Shown: piece after piece, positions 44,575 to 52,705 of the stretch
Layout of the letters: each line of letters opens with the position of its first letter
How positions within the stretch are numbered: position 1 is the first letter of the stretch
From: Galbitalea sp. SE-J8
Lineage (GTDB): Bacteria; Actinomycetota; Actinomycetes; Actinomycetales; Microbacteriaceae
DNA: 64,000 bases
Direction of reading: 5' to 3'
Assembly (NCBI RefSeq): GCF_030345695.1
Contig: NZ_JAUASV010000004.1
Coordinates: 156,840 to 220,839 of the forward strand
Notes under the pieces: model-generated
The model's input: the letters and a program-made list of their open reading frames with translations, nothing else
Database searches by the model: none
What the model was told of the DNA's origin: nothing
Program-made: the position numbers and the translations under genes

Positions 44575-45519
44575 ATGCCCGATCGCACGATCGTCGTGCT
44601 CGCCGGCGGCCTGTCGCACGAGCGGGACATCTCGCTGCGCTCGGGCCGGCGGGTCGCCGACAGCCTGCACCAGCCCGGAACGCGCGTCATCGTGCGCGAC
44701 CCCGACGCGACGCTGCTCGACTACCTGCGCGCCGAGCGGCCGGACGTCGTGTGGCCCGTGCTGCACGGTGCGAGTGGCGAGGACGGCACCCTCAAGGAGC
44801 TCCTCGAGGCGCTCGGCATCCCGTTCGTCGGGTCCCGCGCGGATGCCACCCGCCTCGCCTGGGACAAGCCGACGGCGAAGACGCTCGTCGCGCGCGCCGG
44901 GGTGCCGACCCCGGCGTCCTTCACCCTCACCCGTGACTCGTTCCGCGAGCTCGGCGCGGCCGCGGTGCTCGACGTGACGGCGCACGAGCTGCCGGTGCCC
45001 GTCGTGGTCAAGCCGGCGCGCGGCGGCTCCGCGCAGGGCGTGCGCATCGTCGACGACCCCGACGATCTGCCGCGCGCCATGGTCGGCGCGTACACCTACT
45101 GGGAGGCGGCGCTCGTCGAGCAGAAGATCGTCGGCACGGAGATCGCGGTGAGCGTCATCGACACGGGCGACGGGCCGGTGGCGCTGCCCGCCGTCGAGAT
45201 CGTCCCGCGCTCGGGCGTGTACAGCTTCGAGGCGCGCTACACCGCGGGGGAGACGCGGTACTACGCACCCGCCCGGATCCCGGATGCCGCGGCCGACCGC
45301 GCCGCGCAGGTCGCGGTCGCCGCGCACACGGCCCTCGGCATGCGGCACATCTCCCGCATCGACCTCATCGTCGACGGCGCGGGCACCCCGTGGTTCCTCG
45401 AGGCGGCGACCATGCCGGGTCTCACGGAGACGTCGCTCTTCCCGCTCGCCCTCGAGGCCGCGGGGCACGACGTCGGCTGGGTCTACTCGGCGTTGGCCGA
45501 CGCCGCGCTCACCGCCTAG
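44575..45519 (+). CDS. D-alanine-D-alanine-ligase-like ATP-grasp protein
   Basis: The 314 residues have the Ddl pattern: HERDISLRSG, GEDGTLKELLEALG, VKPARGGSAQGVRIV, RYTAGETRYYAP and SRIDLIVDG. In the metal-binding block the usual E-x-N-T-x-P-G reads FLEAATMPGLTETSL. The Asn that coordinates Mg in DdlB (N272) is replaced by Ala, so the activity may differ from D-Ala-D-Ala synthesis. The ATG at 44575 has GGAGG upstream. It converges on parB across a long hairpin. Confidence 0.85.
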   Translation: MPDRTIVVLAGGLSHERDISLRSGRRVADSLHQPGTRVIVRDPDATLLDYLRAERPDVVWPVLHGASGEDGTLKELLEALGIPFVGSRADATRLAWDKPTAKTLVARAGVPTPASFTLTRDSFRELGAAAVLDVTAHELPVPVVVKPARGGSAQGVRIVDDPDDLPRAMVGAYTYWEAALVEQKIVGTEIAVSVIDTGDGPVALPAVEIVPRSGVYSFEARYTAGETRYYAPARIPDAAADRAAQVAVAAHTALGMRHISRIDLIVDGAGTPWFLEAATMPGLTETSLFPLALEAAGHDVGWVYSALADAALTA

Positions 45520-45550
45520 CCCGTCCGCGCCCCCGGTCGTCCCCGGTCGT

Positions 45551-45634
45551 CTGGCCCGGTGTGAGGACGTTCTGCGCGTGTGAGGACTGTCCGGGGCGTC
45601 CTCACACGCGCAAAACATCCTCACACCGGGCCAG
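45551..45634. repeat. Third-family long inverted repeat (37-base arms)
   Basis: Arms 45551-45587 and 45598-45634 (CTGGCCCGGTGTGAGGAC and so on) are complementary except at two positions, with a 10-base loop. Each arm carries GTGTGAGGA twice. It lies between the convergent Ddl-like and parB genes, so it may end both transcripts, but it is longer and more ornate than a terminator needs. Confidence 0.9.
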
Positions 45635-45673
45635 GCGGAGGCGGAGGCGGAGGGGGGCGCGGGGGGCGCGGGG

Positions 45674-46621
45674 CTAGCGGAAGCCCGGGTCGCCGAGCTC
45701 GGCGAGGATGCGGTTGAGGTCGCCGATGGTCGCGAACTCGATCGTGATGGTGCCCTTGGCCGCGCCGAGCTGCACCCGCACGCGCGTGTCGAGGCGGTCG
45801 CCGAGGCGCTCGGCGATCTCGTCGAGGTGACCCTGACGCTTTCCGGCGCTCGGCTTGGGCGCGCGCTTCGGCTTGTTCGAGAGCCGCGCCGCGATCTCCT
45901 CAGCGGCGCGCACGGAGAGGTCCTGGTTGACGATCCGGTCGGCGAGCTGCTCCATGGTCACGACATCCGCCGTGGACAGGATGGCCCGCGCGTGTCCCGC
46001 GCTCAGCACCCCGGCGGCGACGCGCGACTGCACGGCGGCGGGCAGGCGCAGCAAGCGCAGCGTGTTCGTGATCTGGGGGCGCGACCGCCCGATCCGCTCG
46101 CCGAGCTGCTCCTGGGTGATGCCGAAGTCGGCGATGAGCTGCTGGTACGCGGATGCCTCCTCCAGCGGGTTGAGCTGCGCGCGGTGGATGTTCTCCAGCA
46201 GGGCGTCGCGCAGCATGGCATCGTCCGCCGTCTCGCGCACGACCGCCGGGATCGTCTGCAGGCCGGCGGCCTTCGCGGCGCGGAGGCGCCGCTCGCCCAT
46301 GATGAGCTCGTACTGCGGACCACCCGGCGCCGCGCCCTTGAGCGGACGCACCACGATGGGCTGCAGCACGCCGAACTCGCGCACCGACACGACGAGCTCG
46401 GCGAGCTCCTCCTCGCGGAACTCGGTGCGGGGCTGCTGCGGGTTGGGGATCACCTCGGCGGGGCTCACGCTCACCAGCCGGGCGCCGGGCACGGCCACGA
46501 GCTCGTCGTCGGTGGGCGTCTCGCCGCCGAAGAACACGTCCGTCGCCTTCTCCTGCGTGTCCCCCGTGGGGATCAGGGCGCCGATTCCCCGGCCGAGTCC
46601 GGTGCGCTTGGGTGCGGCCAT
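45674..46621 (-). CDS. parB: Chromosome-partitioning protein ParB
   Basis: The 315 residues have RTGLGRGIGALIPTG at the N-terminus, the CTP-binding GERRLRAAKAAGL block and an HTH (ITQEQLGERIGRSRPQITNTLRLLRLP). ParB loads at parS, closes with CTP and spreads to form the centromere complex. The ATG at 46621 shares a base with the parA stop (TGATG). Confidence 0.96.
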   Translation of the reverse strand: MAAPKRTGLGRGIGALIPTGDTQEKATDVFFGGETPTDDELVAVPGARLVSVSPAEVIPNPQQPRTEFREEELAELVVSVREFGVLQPIVVRPLKGAAPGGPQYELIMGERRLRAAKAAGLQTIPAVVRETADDAMLRDALLENIHRAQLNPLEEASAYQQLIADFGITQEQLGERIGRSRPQITNTLRLLRLPAAVQSRVAAGVLSAGHARAILSTADVVTMEQLADRIVNQDLSVRAAEEIAARLSNKPKRAPKPSAGKRQGHLDEIAERLGDRLDTRVRVQLGAAKGTITIEFATIGDLNRILAELGDPGFR

Positions 46622-47583
46622 CAGGCGGGTGCCCCTCTCCGTGCGATCTCCCCGGCGGCCTCGAGGTACGAGATCGATCCGGCCGACGAGCCATCGTAGG
46701 CGATGACGGTCTGCTGGTAGCTCGGCGCCTCCGATATGCGCACCGAACGCGGGATGAGGGTCGCGAGCGTCTCGGCCGGGAAGTGCTCGCGCACCTCGTC
46801 GGCGACCTGGTTCGCGAGGTTGGTGCGCGAGTCGTACATCGTGAGCAGGATCGTCGACACGCGCAGATCGGGGTTGAGGTGCTTCTCGATGAGACCGATG
46901 TTGCCGAGCAGCTGGCTCAGCCCCTCGAGCGCGTAGTACTCGCACTGGATCGGGATGAGCACCTCGCGCGCGGCGACGAACGCGTTGATCGTCAGCAGCC
47001 CGAGCGAGGGCGGGCAGTCGATGAAGACGTAGTGGATGTCGTGGTCGAGCTGCGCGAGGTACGCGTCGAGGGCGGTGCGCAGTCGCTGTTCGCGCGCGAC
47101 GAGCGACACGAGCTCGATCTCCGCGCCCGCGAGGTGGATCGTGGCCGGCACGCACCACAGGGTGTCGCTGTCCGGGCTGCGCTGCACGACCTCGGCGATC
47201 TCGGCGTCGCCGACGATGACGTCGTACACGCTCGTCGTCTCGGCACGGTGCTCGACACCGAGCGCGGTCGAGGCGTTGCCCTGCGGATCGAGGTCGATGA
47301 CGAGCACGTTCGCGCCGCGGCGGGCGAGCGCGGCCGCGAGATTCACGGTCGTCGTGGTCTTGCCGACCCCGCCCTTCTGGTTCGCGACCGTGATCACACG
47401 CGTGCGCTCGGGCAGCGGCAGCTGCTGGCCCTCGACGGCGGCGCGGCGGCGGGTGATCTCGGCCAGCTCGCGCGCGAGCGGCGTGTCGTCGTCCGACACG
47501 GTGTTCTCGGCGACGGTGTTCGGGGCGGGTGCGGCGACGCTCTCCGGCGCAGGGCCGGACAGCGCGGCGTCGTCGGAATCCAC
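46621..47583 (-). CDS. parA: Chromosome-partitioning ATPase ParA
   Basis: The 320 residues have the deviant Walker A KGGVGKTTTTVNLA, DLDPQGNASTALG and YVFIDCPPSLGLLT. An N-terminal extension of about 60 residues precedes the core. ParA binds DNA and drives ParB-parS complexes apart. The GTG at 47583 has AAGGAG upstream. A parS site lies just before the start. Confidence 0.95.
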   Translation of the reverse strand: MDSDDAALSGPAPESVAAPAPNTVAENTVSDDDTPLARELAEITRRRAAVEGQQLPLPERTRVITVANQKGGVGKTTTTVNLAAALARRGANVLVIDLDPQGNASTALGVEHRAETTSVYDVIVGDAEIAEVVQRSPDSDTLWCVPATIHLAGAEIELVSLVAREQRLRTALDAYLAQLDHDIHYVFIDCPPSLGLLTINAFVAAREVLIPIQCEYYALEGLSQLLGNIGLIEKHLNPDLRVSTILLTMYDSRTNLANQVADEVREHFPAETLATLIPRSVRISEAPSYQQTVIAYDGSSAGSISYLEAAGEIARRGAPA

Positions 47584-47598
47584 GACGTCTCCTTCGGA

Positions 47599-47614
47599 TG
47601 TTTCACGTGAAACG
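47599..47614. promoter_or_regulatory. parS site 1
   Basis: TGTTTCACGTGAAACG, 16 bases with 15 matching the bacterial parS consensus TGTTTCACGTGAAACA. It lies 15 bases upstream of the parA start. Confidence 0.95.
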
Positions 47615-47662
47615 TTGGGGGCGGATGCCGCGGGGCGCGGCGGGGGGAGGGCCCGGTAACGG

Positions 47663-48310
47663 TCAGTTCACTGTAGCCCGGAACACGCGGGTGACCTCGG
47701 GACCCAGGTCGGCACCGAGCGTCAGCACCTCGACGTCGGCGAGTCGCGCGCGGCGGATCTCCTTCTCGGCCGCCGCCACCTCGTCGTGCACGCGCTCGCC
47801 CTTGAGGAAGAGCAGCGTGCCGCCCGGGCGCACCAGCCCGCGAGTGATCGGGATGAGCGTCTTCAGCGCGGAGACCGCACGGGCCGTGACGACATCCGCG
47901 GGCTCGTCGAGCCGCACCTCCTGCGCACGGCCGCGCAGCACGGTCACGTTGTCGAGGCCGAGCCGATCGCGTTCCGCCGCGAGCCACTCGGTGCGCCGCT
48001 CCATCGGCTCGATGAGCGTGAGGCGGGTGTCCGGGCGGGCGATCGCGAGCACGAGGCCCGGCAGGCCCGCGCCACTGCCGACGTCCGCGACGTGCGCTCC
48101 GTCGGGCAGCAGCGGAGCGAGCAGCGCGCTGTTGACGACGTGGCGCGTCCACAGCCGGGGCAGCTCCTGCGGGCCGATCAGCCCGAGGAGCTCGCCGAAC
48201 TCGCGCAGGTGCGCGACGTACGCTCGCGCCACGGGGGTGCGGTCGCCGAAGACGACGGATGCCGCGGGCGGCTCGGCCTCGAGCGCGCCGGCCGTCGACG
48301 GGTCGGTCAT
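47663..48310 (-). CDS. rsmG: 16S rRNA (guanine-527-N7)-methyltransferase
   Basis: The 215 residues contain the SAM-binding VADVGSGAGLPGLVLAIARP and the GidB motif ARAVSALKTLIP. It methylates G527 of 16S rRNA; loss gives low-level streptomycin resistance in other bacteria. The ATG at 48310 follows parS site 2; its own ribosome-binding site is unclear. Confidence 0.94.
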   Translation of the reverse strand: MTDPSTAGALEAEPPAASVVFGDRTPVARAYVAHLREFGELLGLIGPQELPRLWTRHVVNSALLAPLLPDGAHVADVGSGAGLPGLVLAIARPDTRLTLIEPMERRTEWLAAERDRLGLDNVTVLRGRAQEVRLDEPADVVTARAVSALKTLIPITRGLVRPGGTLLFLKGERVHDEVAAAEKEIRRARLADVEVLTLGADLGPEVTRVFRATVN

Positions 48311-48319
48311 CGGGAGCGA

Positions 48320-48335
48320 TGTTTCACGTGAAACT
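48320..48335. promoter_or_regulatory. parS site 2
   Basis: TGTTTCACGTGAAACT, again 15 of 16 matches. It overlaps the stop codon of jag (48334-48336) and lies ten bases before rsmG. Confidence 0.95.
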
Positions 48336-48846
48336 AGGCCCGCGTGATGACGGTGTGCCGATCGCGGCCCTCGCCCTCGGACTCCGAGGCGAAGCCGCGC
48401 TCGGAGACGATGTCGTGCACGACCTTGCGCTCGTAGGACGACATCGCGGGCAGCGCGGCCGAGGCGGCGCCGTCGTCGAGGCGTGCGATGGCGGCATCCA
48501 CGAGCGAGGCGAGCTCCGCCGCGCGGGCGTCGCGCGATCCGCCGACGTCGAGGATGAGCCGCGAGAACTCGCCCGTGCGGGTCTGCACGGCGATGCGCGT
48601 GAGCTCCTGCAGGGCGCCCACCGTGTCCGGCTTCGCGAGCAGGCGCAGGCCGTCGGCCGATGCGCCGTCCGCGGGAGCGGTCACCGACAGGTAGACCCGT
48701 CCGCCGCGGGTGTCGATCTCGATGTCGCCGTCGAGGTCGACGATGTCGAGCAGTTCCTCGATGTAGTCGGCCGCGACGTCGCCCTCGTCGGGCACGGCCG
48801 CATCCGTCACGCTCTCGACGGTGCTCGCTGCTGGGGTGTCGGTCAT
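48334..48846 (-). CDS. jag: R3H/KH RNA-binding protein (Jag/KhpB)
   Basis: The 170 residues contain a KH-like domain (ADYIEELLDIVDLDGDIEI) and a C-terminal R3H domain (SSYERKVVHDIVSERGFASESEG, with the R-x3-H-like spacing). KhpB-type proteins bind RNA and affect cell division and length in other bacteria. The gene ends on a parS site and its ATG overlaps the yidC stop by ATGA. Confidence 0.9.
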   Translation of the reverse strand: MTDTPAASTVESVTDAAVPDEGDVAADYIEELLDIVDLDGDIEIDTRGGRVYLSVTAPADGASADGLRLLAKPDTVGALQELTRIAVQTRTGEFSRLILDVGGSRDARAAELASLVDAAIARLDDGAASAALPAMSSYERKVVHDIVSERGFASESEGEGRDRHTVITRA

Positions 48847-49808
48847 CGCTTGTTCCCGCTCTTCTTCGCTCGGTTCTTCGAGATGGGCTGCTGGCGCTGG
48901 GTGGTCTTCGGCTGGACGATCGCCGGCGTCTCGGTCTCGACCACGGTGATGCCGCGGCGCTGATTGCGACGCGCGAGTCGGGCCTCACGCGCGAGCGCCG
49001 CCTCACTGCCGGGCGTCGGCATGTTCCGGATAACGAGGAACTGCTGCGCCATCGTCCAGATGTTCGAGGTCAGCCAGTAGAACATCGTGCCGATCGGGAA
49101 CGCGAAGCCCGAGAACGCGAACACCAGCGGGAGGATGTAGAGCAGGATGCGCTGCTGGCGGTACATCGGGCTGGCCTTCATCTCGGCCGACTGGTTCTTC
49201 GACATGATCTGCAGCTGCGTGATGAACTGCGACGCCGTCATGATGACGACCATCACGGCGGCGATCACGACGACGAGCGCGTTGCCCGCGTCGAGCGCGG
49301 TCTGGATGCTCAGGCTCAGGGGGGCGGCGCCGCCGAACAGTGCCGACTTGCCGAACTGGTCGGAGAGCTGCTGCGTGAGCAGGCCGACGCCCGCCTTGTC
49401 GCCGCGGGCCTCCTGCAGCACCGAGAACAGCGAGAAGAAGATCGGCATCTGGATGAGCAGCGGCAGGCACGAGGCGAGCGGGTTCGTGCCCGTCTTCTTG
49501 TAGAGGTCCATGGTCTCGCGCGACATCGCCTCGCGCGAGAACTGGTCCTTCTTGCCCTTGTACTTGTCCTGGATCTTCTTGAGCTGCGGCGCGACCTCGA
49601 GCATCCGGCGCTGGCTCTTGATCTGGCGCACGAAGATCGGGATGAGCGCGGCGCGCACGATGAGCACGAGGCCGACGATCGAGAGCACCCAGGTGAGGCC
49701 GGCGCCGGGGTCGAGTCCGATGGCCGTGAGCAGCCAGTGGAAGCCGACGAGAATGGCCTCGATGACCCATTTCACGGGCCAGAGGACGGTGCCGAGGATG
49801 TCAGGCAT
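48843..49808 (-). CDS. yidC: Membrane protein insertase YidC
   Basis: The 321 residues have the YidC/Oxa1 transmembrane set with the charged Arg in TM1 (VLIVRAALIPIFVRQIKSQRRM) and LPLLIQMPIFFSLFSVLQ. It inserts and folds membrane proteins. The C-terminal tail is basic (RNQRRG, KNRAKKSGNKR), suited to ribosome contact. It sits between yidD and jag. Confidence 0.95.
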   Translation of the reverse strand: MPDILGTVLWPVKWVIEAILVGFHWLLTAIGLDPGAGLTWVLSIVGLVLIVRAALIPIFVRQIKSQRRMLEVAPQLKKIQDKYKGKKDQFSREAMSRETMDLYKKTGTNPLASCLPLLIQMPIFFSLFSVLQEARGDKAGVGLLTQQLSDQFGKSALFGGAAPLSLSIQTALDAGNALVVVIAAVMVVIMTASQFITQLQIMSKNQSAEMKASPMYRQQRILLYILPLVFAFSGFAFPIGTMFYWLTSNIWTMAQQFLVIRNMPTPGSEAALAREARLARRNQRRGITVVETETPAIVQPKTTQRQQPISKNRAKKSGNKR

Positions 49809-49827
49809 GGCGGTGGCGGGTCCCTTC

Positions 49828-50142
49828 CTAGGACTCGGTGGCGGTGACGGCCGGCAGCACGAAGCCGAACCGGGTCACGCGGTAGCGATGGTGGTGTGCG
49901 GGCGGCACGTCGTCGACGCCCCCGGCGGCCCACGGATGACAGCGCGCGATGCGCCAGCCGCCGAGGGCCACCCCCTTCACGACACCGTGGGTCTGGATGG
50001 CCTGCAGCGCGTAGTGCGAGCAGGACGGGTAGTAGCGGCAGACGTCGCCGTACAGCGGGGAGATGACGGCCCGGTAGACGCGCAGCACCGCGACGCACAG
50101 GTTGCGGGGGGCGAGCACGAGGAGGAGTGCGACACGCGTCAT
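49828..50142 (-). CDS. yidD: Membrane-protein insertion efficiency factor
   Basis: The 104 residues contain YPSCSHYALQAIQTHGVVKG and GWRIARCHPWAAGGVDDVP, the YidD signature. It helps YidC-dependent insertion. The ATG at 50142 overlaps the rnpA stop (ATGA). An in-frame start lies earlier at 50211 inside rnpA, but the coupled ATG is preferred. Confidence 0.9.
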   Translation of the reverse strand: MTRVALLLVLAPRNLCVAVLRVYRAVISPLYGDVCRYYPSCSHYALQAIQTHGVVKGVALGGWRIARCHPWAAGGVDDVPPAHHHRYRVTRFGFVLPAVTATES

Positions 50143-50492
50143 CGCTGGGCTGTCCCCTCGGTCCTCGCACGGTCGAGCGCGCGATCCACGCCCGCGCGGA
50201 GCGTATCCCACGGCACCTCGACGATGCCCGGGAGGGCGCGCACCACGACGTCCGCGCCACGGGGCCGGTCCGGGAGCGCCGCACGGCCGATGGCGCGAAG
50301 GCGCCGGGTCACGAGGTGGCGCTCGACGGATCCGCCGACCGCCTTCGACACGATGAAACCGAATCGCGTGGGGGAGGCGGCATCCGTCTCGCGCACGTAG
50401 ACGACGGCGACGGGCGTCGCAAAACGACGACCGGACCGCACGACGGTGCGGAAGTCCGCACCGCGCGCGATCCGGTTCACGCGGGAAAGCAC
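50139..50492 (-). CDS. rnpA: RNase P protein component
   Basis: The 117 residues begin VLSRVNRIARGADFRTVVRSG and match RnpA in length and order (RFGFIVSKAVGG.. RRLRAIG). It binds the 5' leader of pre-tRNA with the RNase P RNA. The conserved R-N-R segment is V-E-R-H-L-V-T-R-R-L-R here, with His in place of Asn. The GTG lies 25 bases after rpmH. Confidence 0.93.
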   Translation of the reverse strand: MLSRVNRIARGADFRTVVRSGRRFATPVAVVYVRETDAASPTRFGFIVSKAVGGSVERHLVTRRLRAIGRAALPDRPRGADVVVRALPGIVEVPWDTLRAGVDRALDRARTEGTAQR

Positions 50493-50517
50493 TGGCGACG
50501 CACCCGGAGGGTGCGCG

Positions 50518-50655
50518 TCAGGCGGAGAGCTCGCTGCGTCCCTTGCGGCGGCGGGCCGCGAGGATCGCGCGGCCGGCGCGGGTGCGCATGCGGAGGCGGA
50601 AGCCGTGCACCTTGGCGCGACGGCGGTTGTTCGGCTGGAAAGTACGCTTGCTCAT
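50518..50655 (-). CDS. rpmH: 50S ribosomal protein L34
   Basis: The 45 residues ([20 protein letters not shown], ending RKGRSELSA) are the L34 sequence. It starts the rpmH-rnpA-yidD-yidC-jag operon and is divergent from dnaA, the usual origin arrangement. Confidence 0.97.
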   Translation of the reverse strand: MSKRTFQPNNRRRAKVHGFRLRMRTRAGRAILAARRRKGRSELSA

Positions 50656-50726
50656 GAGTGCTCCATGCCCTGCCGCGGGCAGGGAAGATCAGCGGATGCC
50701 CGTTGGACACGGACGGAAGTCAACCG

Positions 50727-50949
50727 GTTAAAAATAGGGCCCGAACGCGCTCCGGTCAAACGGATCAGGCCGATCGACCAGTATCGCGCGCATCCACACC
50801 CTGTTGATAGCGACGCGCCGACGCGCATAGGGTGAACTCCGTCCCACGCCCGGAGCCCGCGTCGCCACTCGGATCCGAGGTTATCCCGGCGGTGGATAAC
50901 GTTGTGGAAAACACGGCCGCGCCCGAGGGCCGTGTGATGAGGAGGATCC
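50727..50949. promoter_or_regulatory. rpmH-dnaA intergenic region with DnaA boxes
   Basis: TTATCCCGG (50881-50889), GGTGGATAA (50891-50899, reverse TTATCCACC) and TGTGGAAAA (50903-50911, reverse TTTTCCACA) lie 40-70 bases before dnaA. An AT-rich patch (GGTTAAAAATAGG) lies at 50727. The boxes suggest autoregulation of dnaA. Confidence 0.7.
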
Positions 50950-52344
50950 GTGGCCGAGGCCGACCCGACGCCCGCCGTGTGGCGAGCCGTGCTCGCCCGC
51001 ATCGCCGACGACGAGCGCGTGACGCCCCAGCTCATCGGCTTCGTGAACCTCATCGAGCCGCGCGGGGTGATGGCCGGCACGCTCTACCTCGAGGTGCCGA
51101 ACGAGCTCACCCGCGGGATGATCGAGCAGCGCGTGCGCAACCCGATCATGGACGCGATCCGCTCCGCCGGCGACCCGGACGTGCAGAACTTCGCGGTCAT
51201 CGTGAACCCGTCGATCCAGCAGGACGTGCTCACCCAGCGCGACGAGGAGCAGCCCTACATCGAGCCGTCCGTCGTCTCGGCGCCGACGCCCGTGCGCAGC
51301 GGCGACTCCCGGTTGAGCGCCAAGTACAACTTCGACAACTTCGTCATCGGCAGCTCCAACCGGTTCGCCCACGCCGCCGCGGTCGCCGTGGCCGAGGCGC
51401 CGGCCAAGGCGTACAACCCGCTGTTCATCTACGGCGACTCCGGGCTCGGCAAGACCCACCTGCTGCACGCCATCGGCCACTACGCCGAGAGCCTTTACCC
51501 CGGCATCCGCGTGCGCTACGTGAGCTCGGAGGAGTTCACGAACGACTTCATCAACTCGATCGCGAACAACCGCGCGTCGGCGTTCAACTCCCGCTACCGC
51601 GAGATCGACATCCTGCTCATCGACGACATCCAGTTCCTGCAGGGCAAGGACTCCACGCAGGAGGCGTTCTTCCACACCTTCAACACGCTGCACGATCACA
51701 ACAAGCAGGTCGTCATCACGAGCGACCTGGCGCCGAAGCAGCTCACCGGCTTCGAGGACCGGATGCGGTCCCGGTTCGAGTGGGGACTGATCACCGACGT
51801 GCAGGCCCCCGACCTCGAGACCCGCATCGCGATCCTGCGCAAGAAGGCCCAGAACGACCGGCTGCAGATCGACAACGAGATCCTCGAGTACATGGCCTCG
51901 AAGGTGTCGAGCAACATCCGCGAGCTCGAGGGCACCCTCATCCGCGTCACGGCGTTCGCGAACCTCAACCGCACGCCCGTCGACATGCAGCTCGTGCAGA
52001 CCGTGCTCAAGGACCTGATCACCCTCGACGAGGACAACGTCATCGCGCCGGTCGACATCATCAATCACACCGCGGACTACTTCAAGCTCACGGTCGACGA
52101 CCTGTACGGCTCGAGCCGGAGCCAGGCGGTCGCCACCGCGCGCCAGATCGCGATGTACCTGTGCCGCGAGATGACGAACCTGTCACTGCCGAAGATCGGC
52201 CAGCTGTTCGGCAACCGCGACCACACCACCGTGATGTACGCGAACAAGAAGATCACCGAGCTCATGAAGGAGCGCCGGTCGATCTACAACCAGGTCACCG
52301 AGCTCACCGCGCGCATCAAGCAGAACCACCGGTTCAGCAACTGA
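50950..52344 (+). CDS. dnaA: Chromosomal replication initiator DnaA
   Basis: The 464 residues have the N-terminal interaction domain, the AAA+ ATPase (Walker A GDSGLGKTHLLHAI, Walker B DIDILLIDDIQFLQGKD) and the DNA-binding domain IV (NRDHTTVMYANKKITELMKE). ATP-DnaA melts the origin. The GTG at 50950 has GAGGAGG five bases upstream. It is divergent from rpmH. Confidence 0.98.
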   Translation: MAEADPTPAVWRAVLARIADDERVTPQLIGFVNLIEPRGVMAGTLYLEVPNELTRGMIEQRVRNPIMDAIRSAGDPDVQNFAVIVNPSIQQDVLTQRDEEQPYIEPSVVSAPTPVRSGDSRLSAKYNFDNFVIGSSNRFAHAAAVAVAEAPAKAYNPLFIYGDSGLGKTHLLHAIGHYAESLYPGIRVRYVSSEEFTNDFINSIANNRASAFNSRYREIDILLIDDIQFLQGKDSTQEAFFHTFNTLHDHNKQVVITSDLAPKQLTGFEDRMRSRFEWGLITDVQAPDLETRIAILRKKAQNDRLQIDNEILEYMASKVSSNIRELEGTLIRVTAFANLNRTPVDMQLVQTVLKDLITLDEDNVIAPVDIINHTADYFKLTVDDLYGSSRSQAVATARQIAMYLCREMTNLSLPKIGQLFGNRDHTTVMYANKKITELMKERRSIYNQVTELTARIKQNHRFSN

Positions 52345-52705
52345 CGAGCAGCTCGCGCGGCTTCTGCACAATCTGTGGACAACGGTGTGGAGAACCCGGG
52401 GAGACACGCCGCCCGGGGTGTGAGCGATCGACCGCCGGCCTGTGGGCGGGACGGTCGACGCCGCGGCCGCCGTCCCGAGCCGAGCCGTCTCGATGCACAC
52501 GCCGCCCACATCTCACACGCGTGTAGTTCCCGCCCGTCGACTGTCCTCCACCGGGTTATCCCCAGTTCCCACAGGCGTTAACACTCCTAGAGATCTCTTC
52601 TCATCCAGGGGGCGATCCGGCAACCTCCCCGAAGCCGGCGGTTCGGCGCTGTGCCAGTATTAACCGGCCAACCCAGAGCCCACCTCCCACGCGACAGGGG
52701 TACCC
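52345..52705. other. Probable replication origin oriC
   Basis: This dnaA-dnaN interval of 361 bases carries TGTGGACAA (52374-52382, the reverse of TTGTCCACA), TGTGGAGAA (52386-52394), TTCTGCACA (52362-52370) and TTATCCCCA (52556-52564). AT-rich patches GTTAACACTCCTAGAGATC and AGTATTAACC lie near 52577 and 52657. Location, boxes and melting patches fit an actinobacterial origin. Confidence 0.88.
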
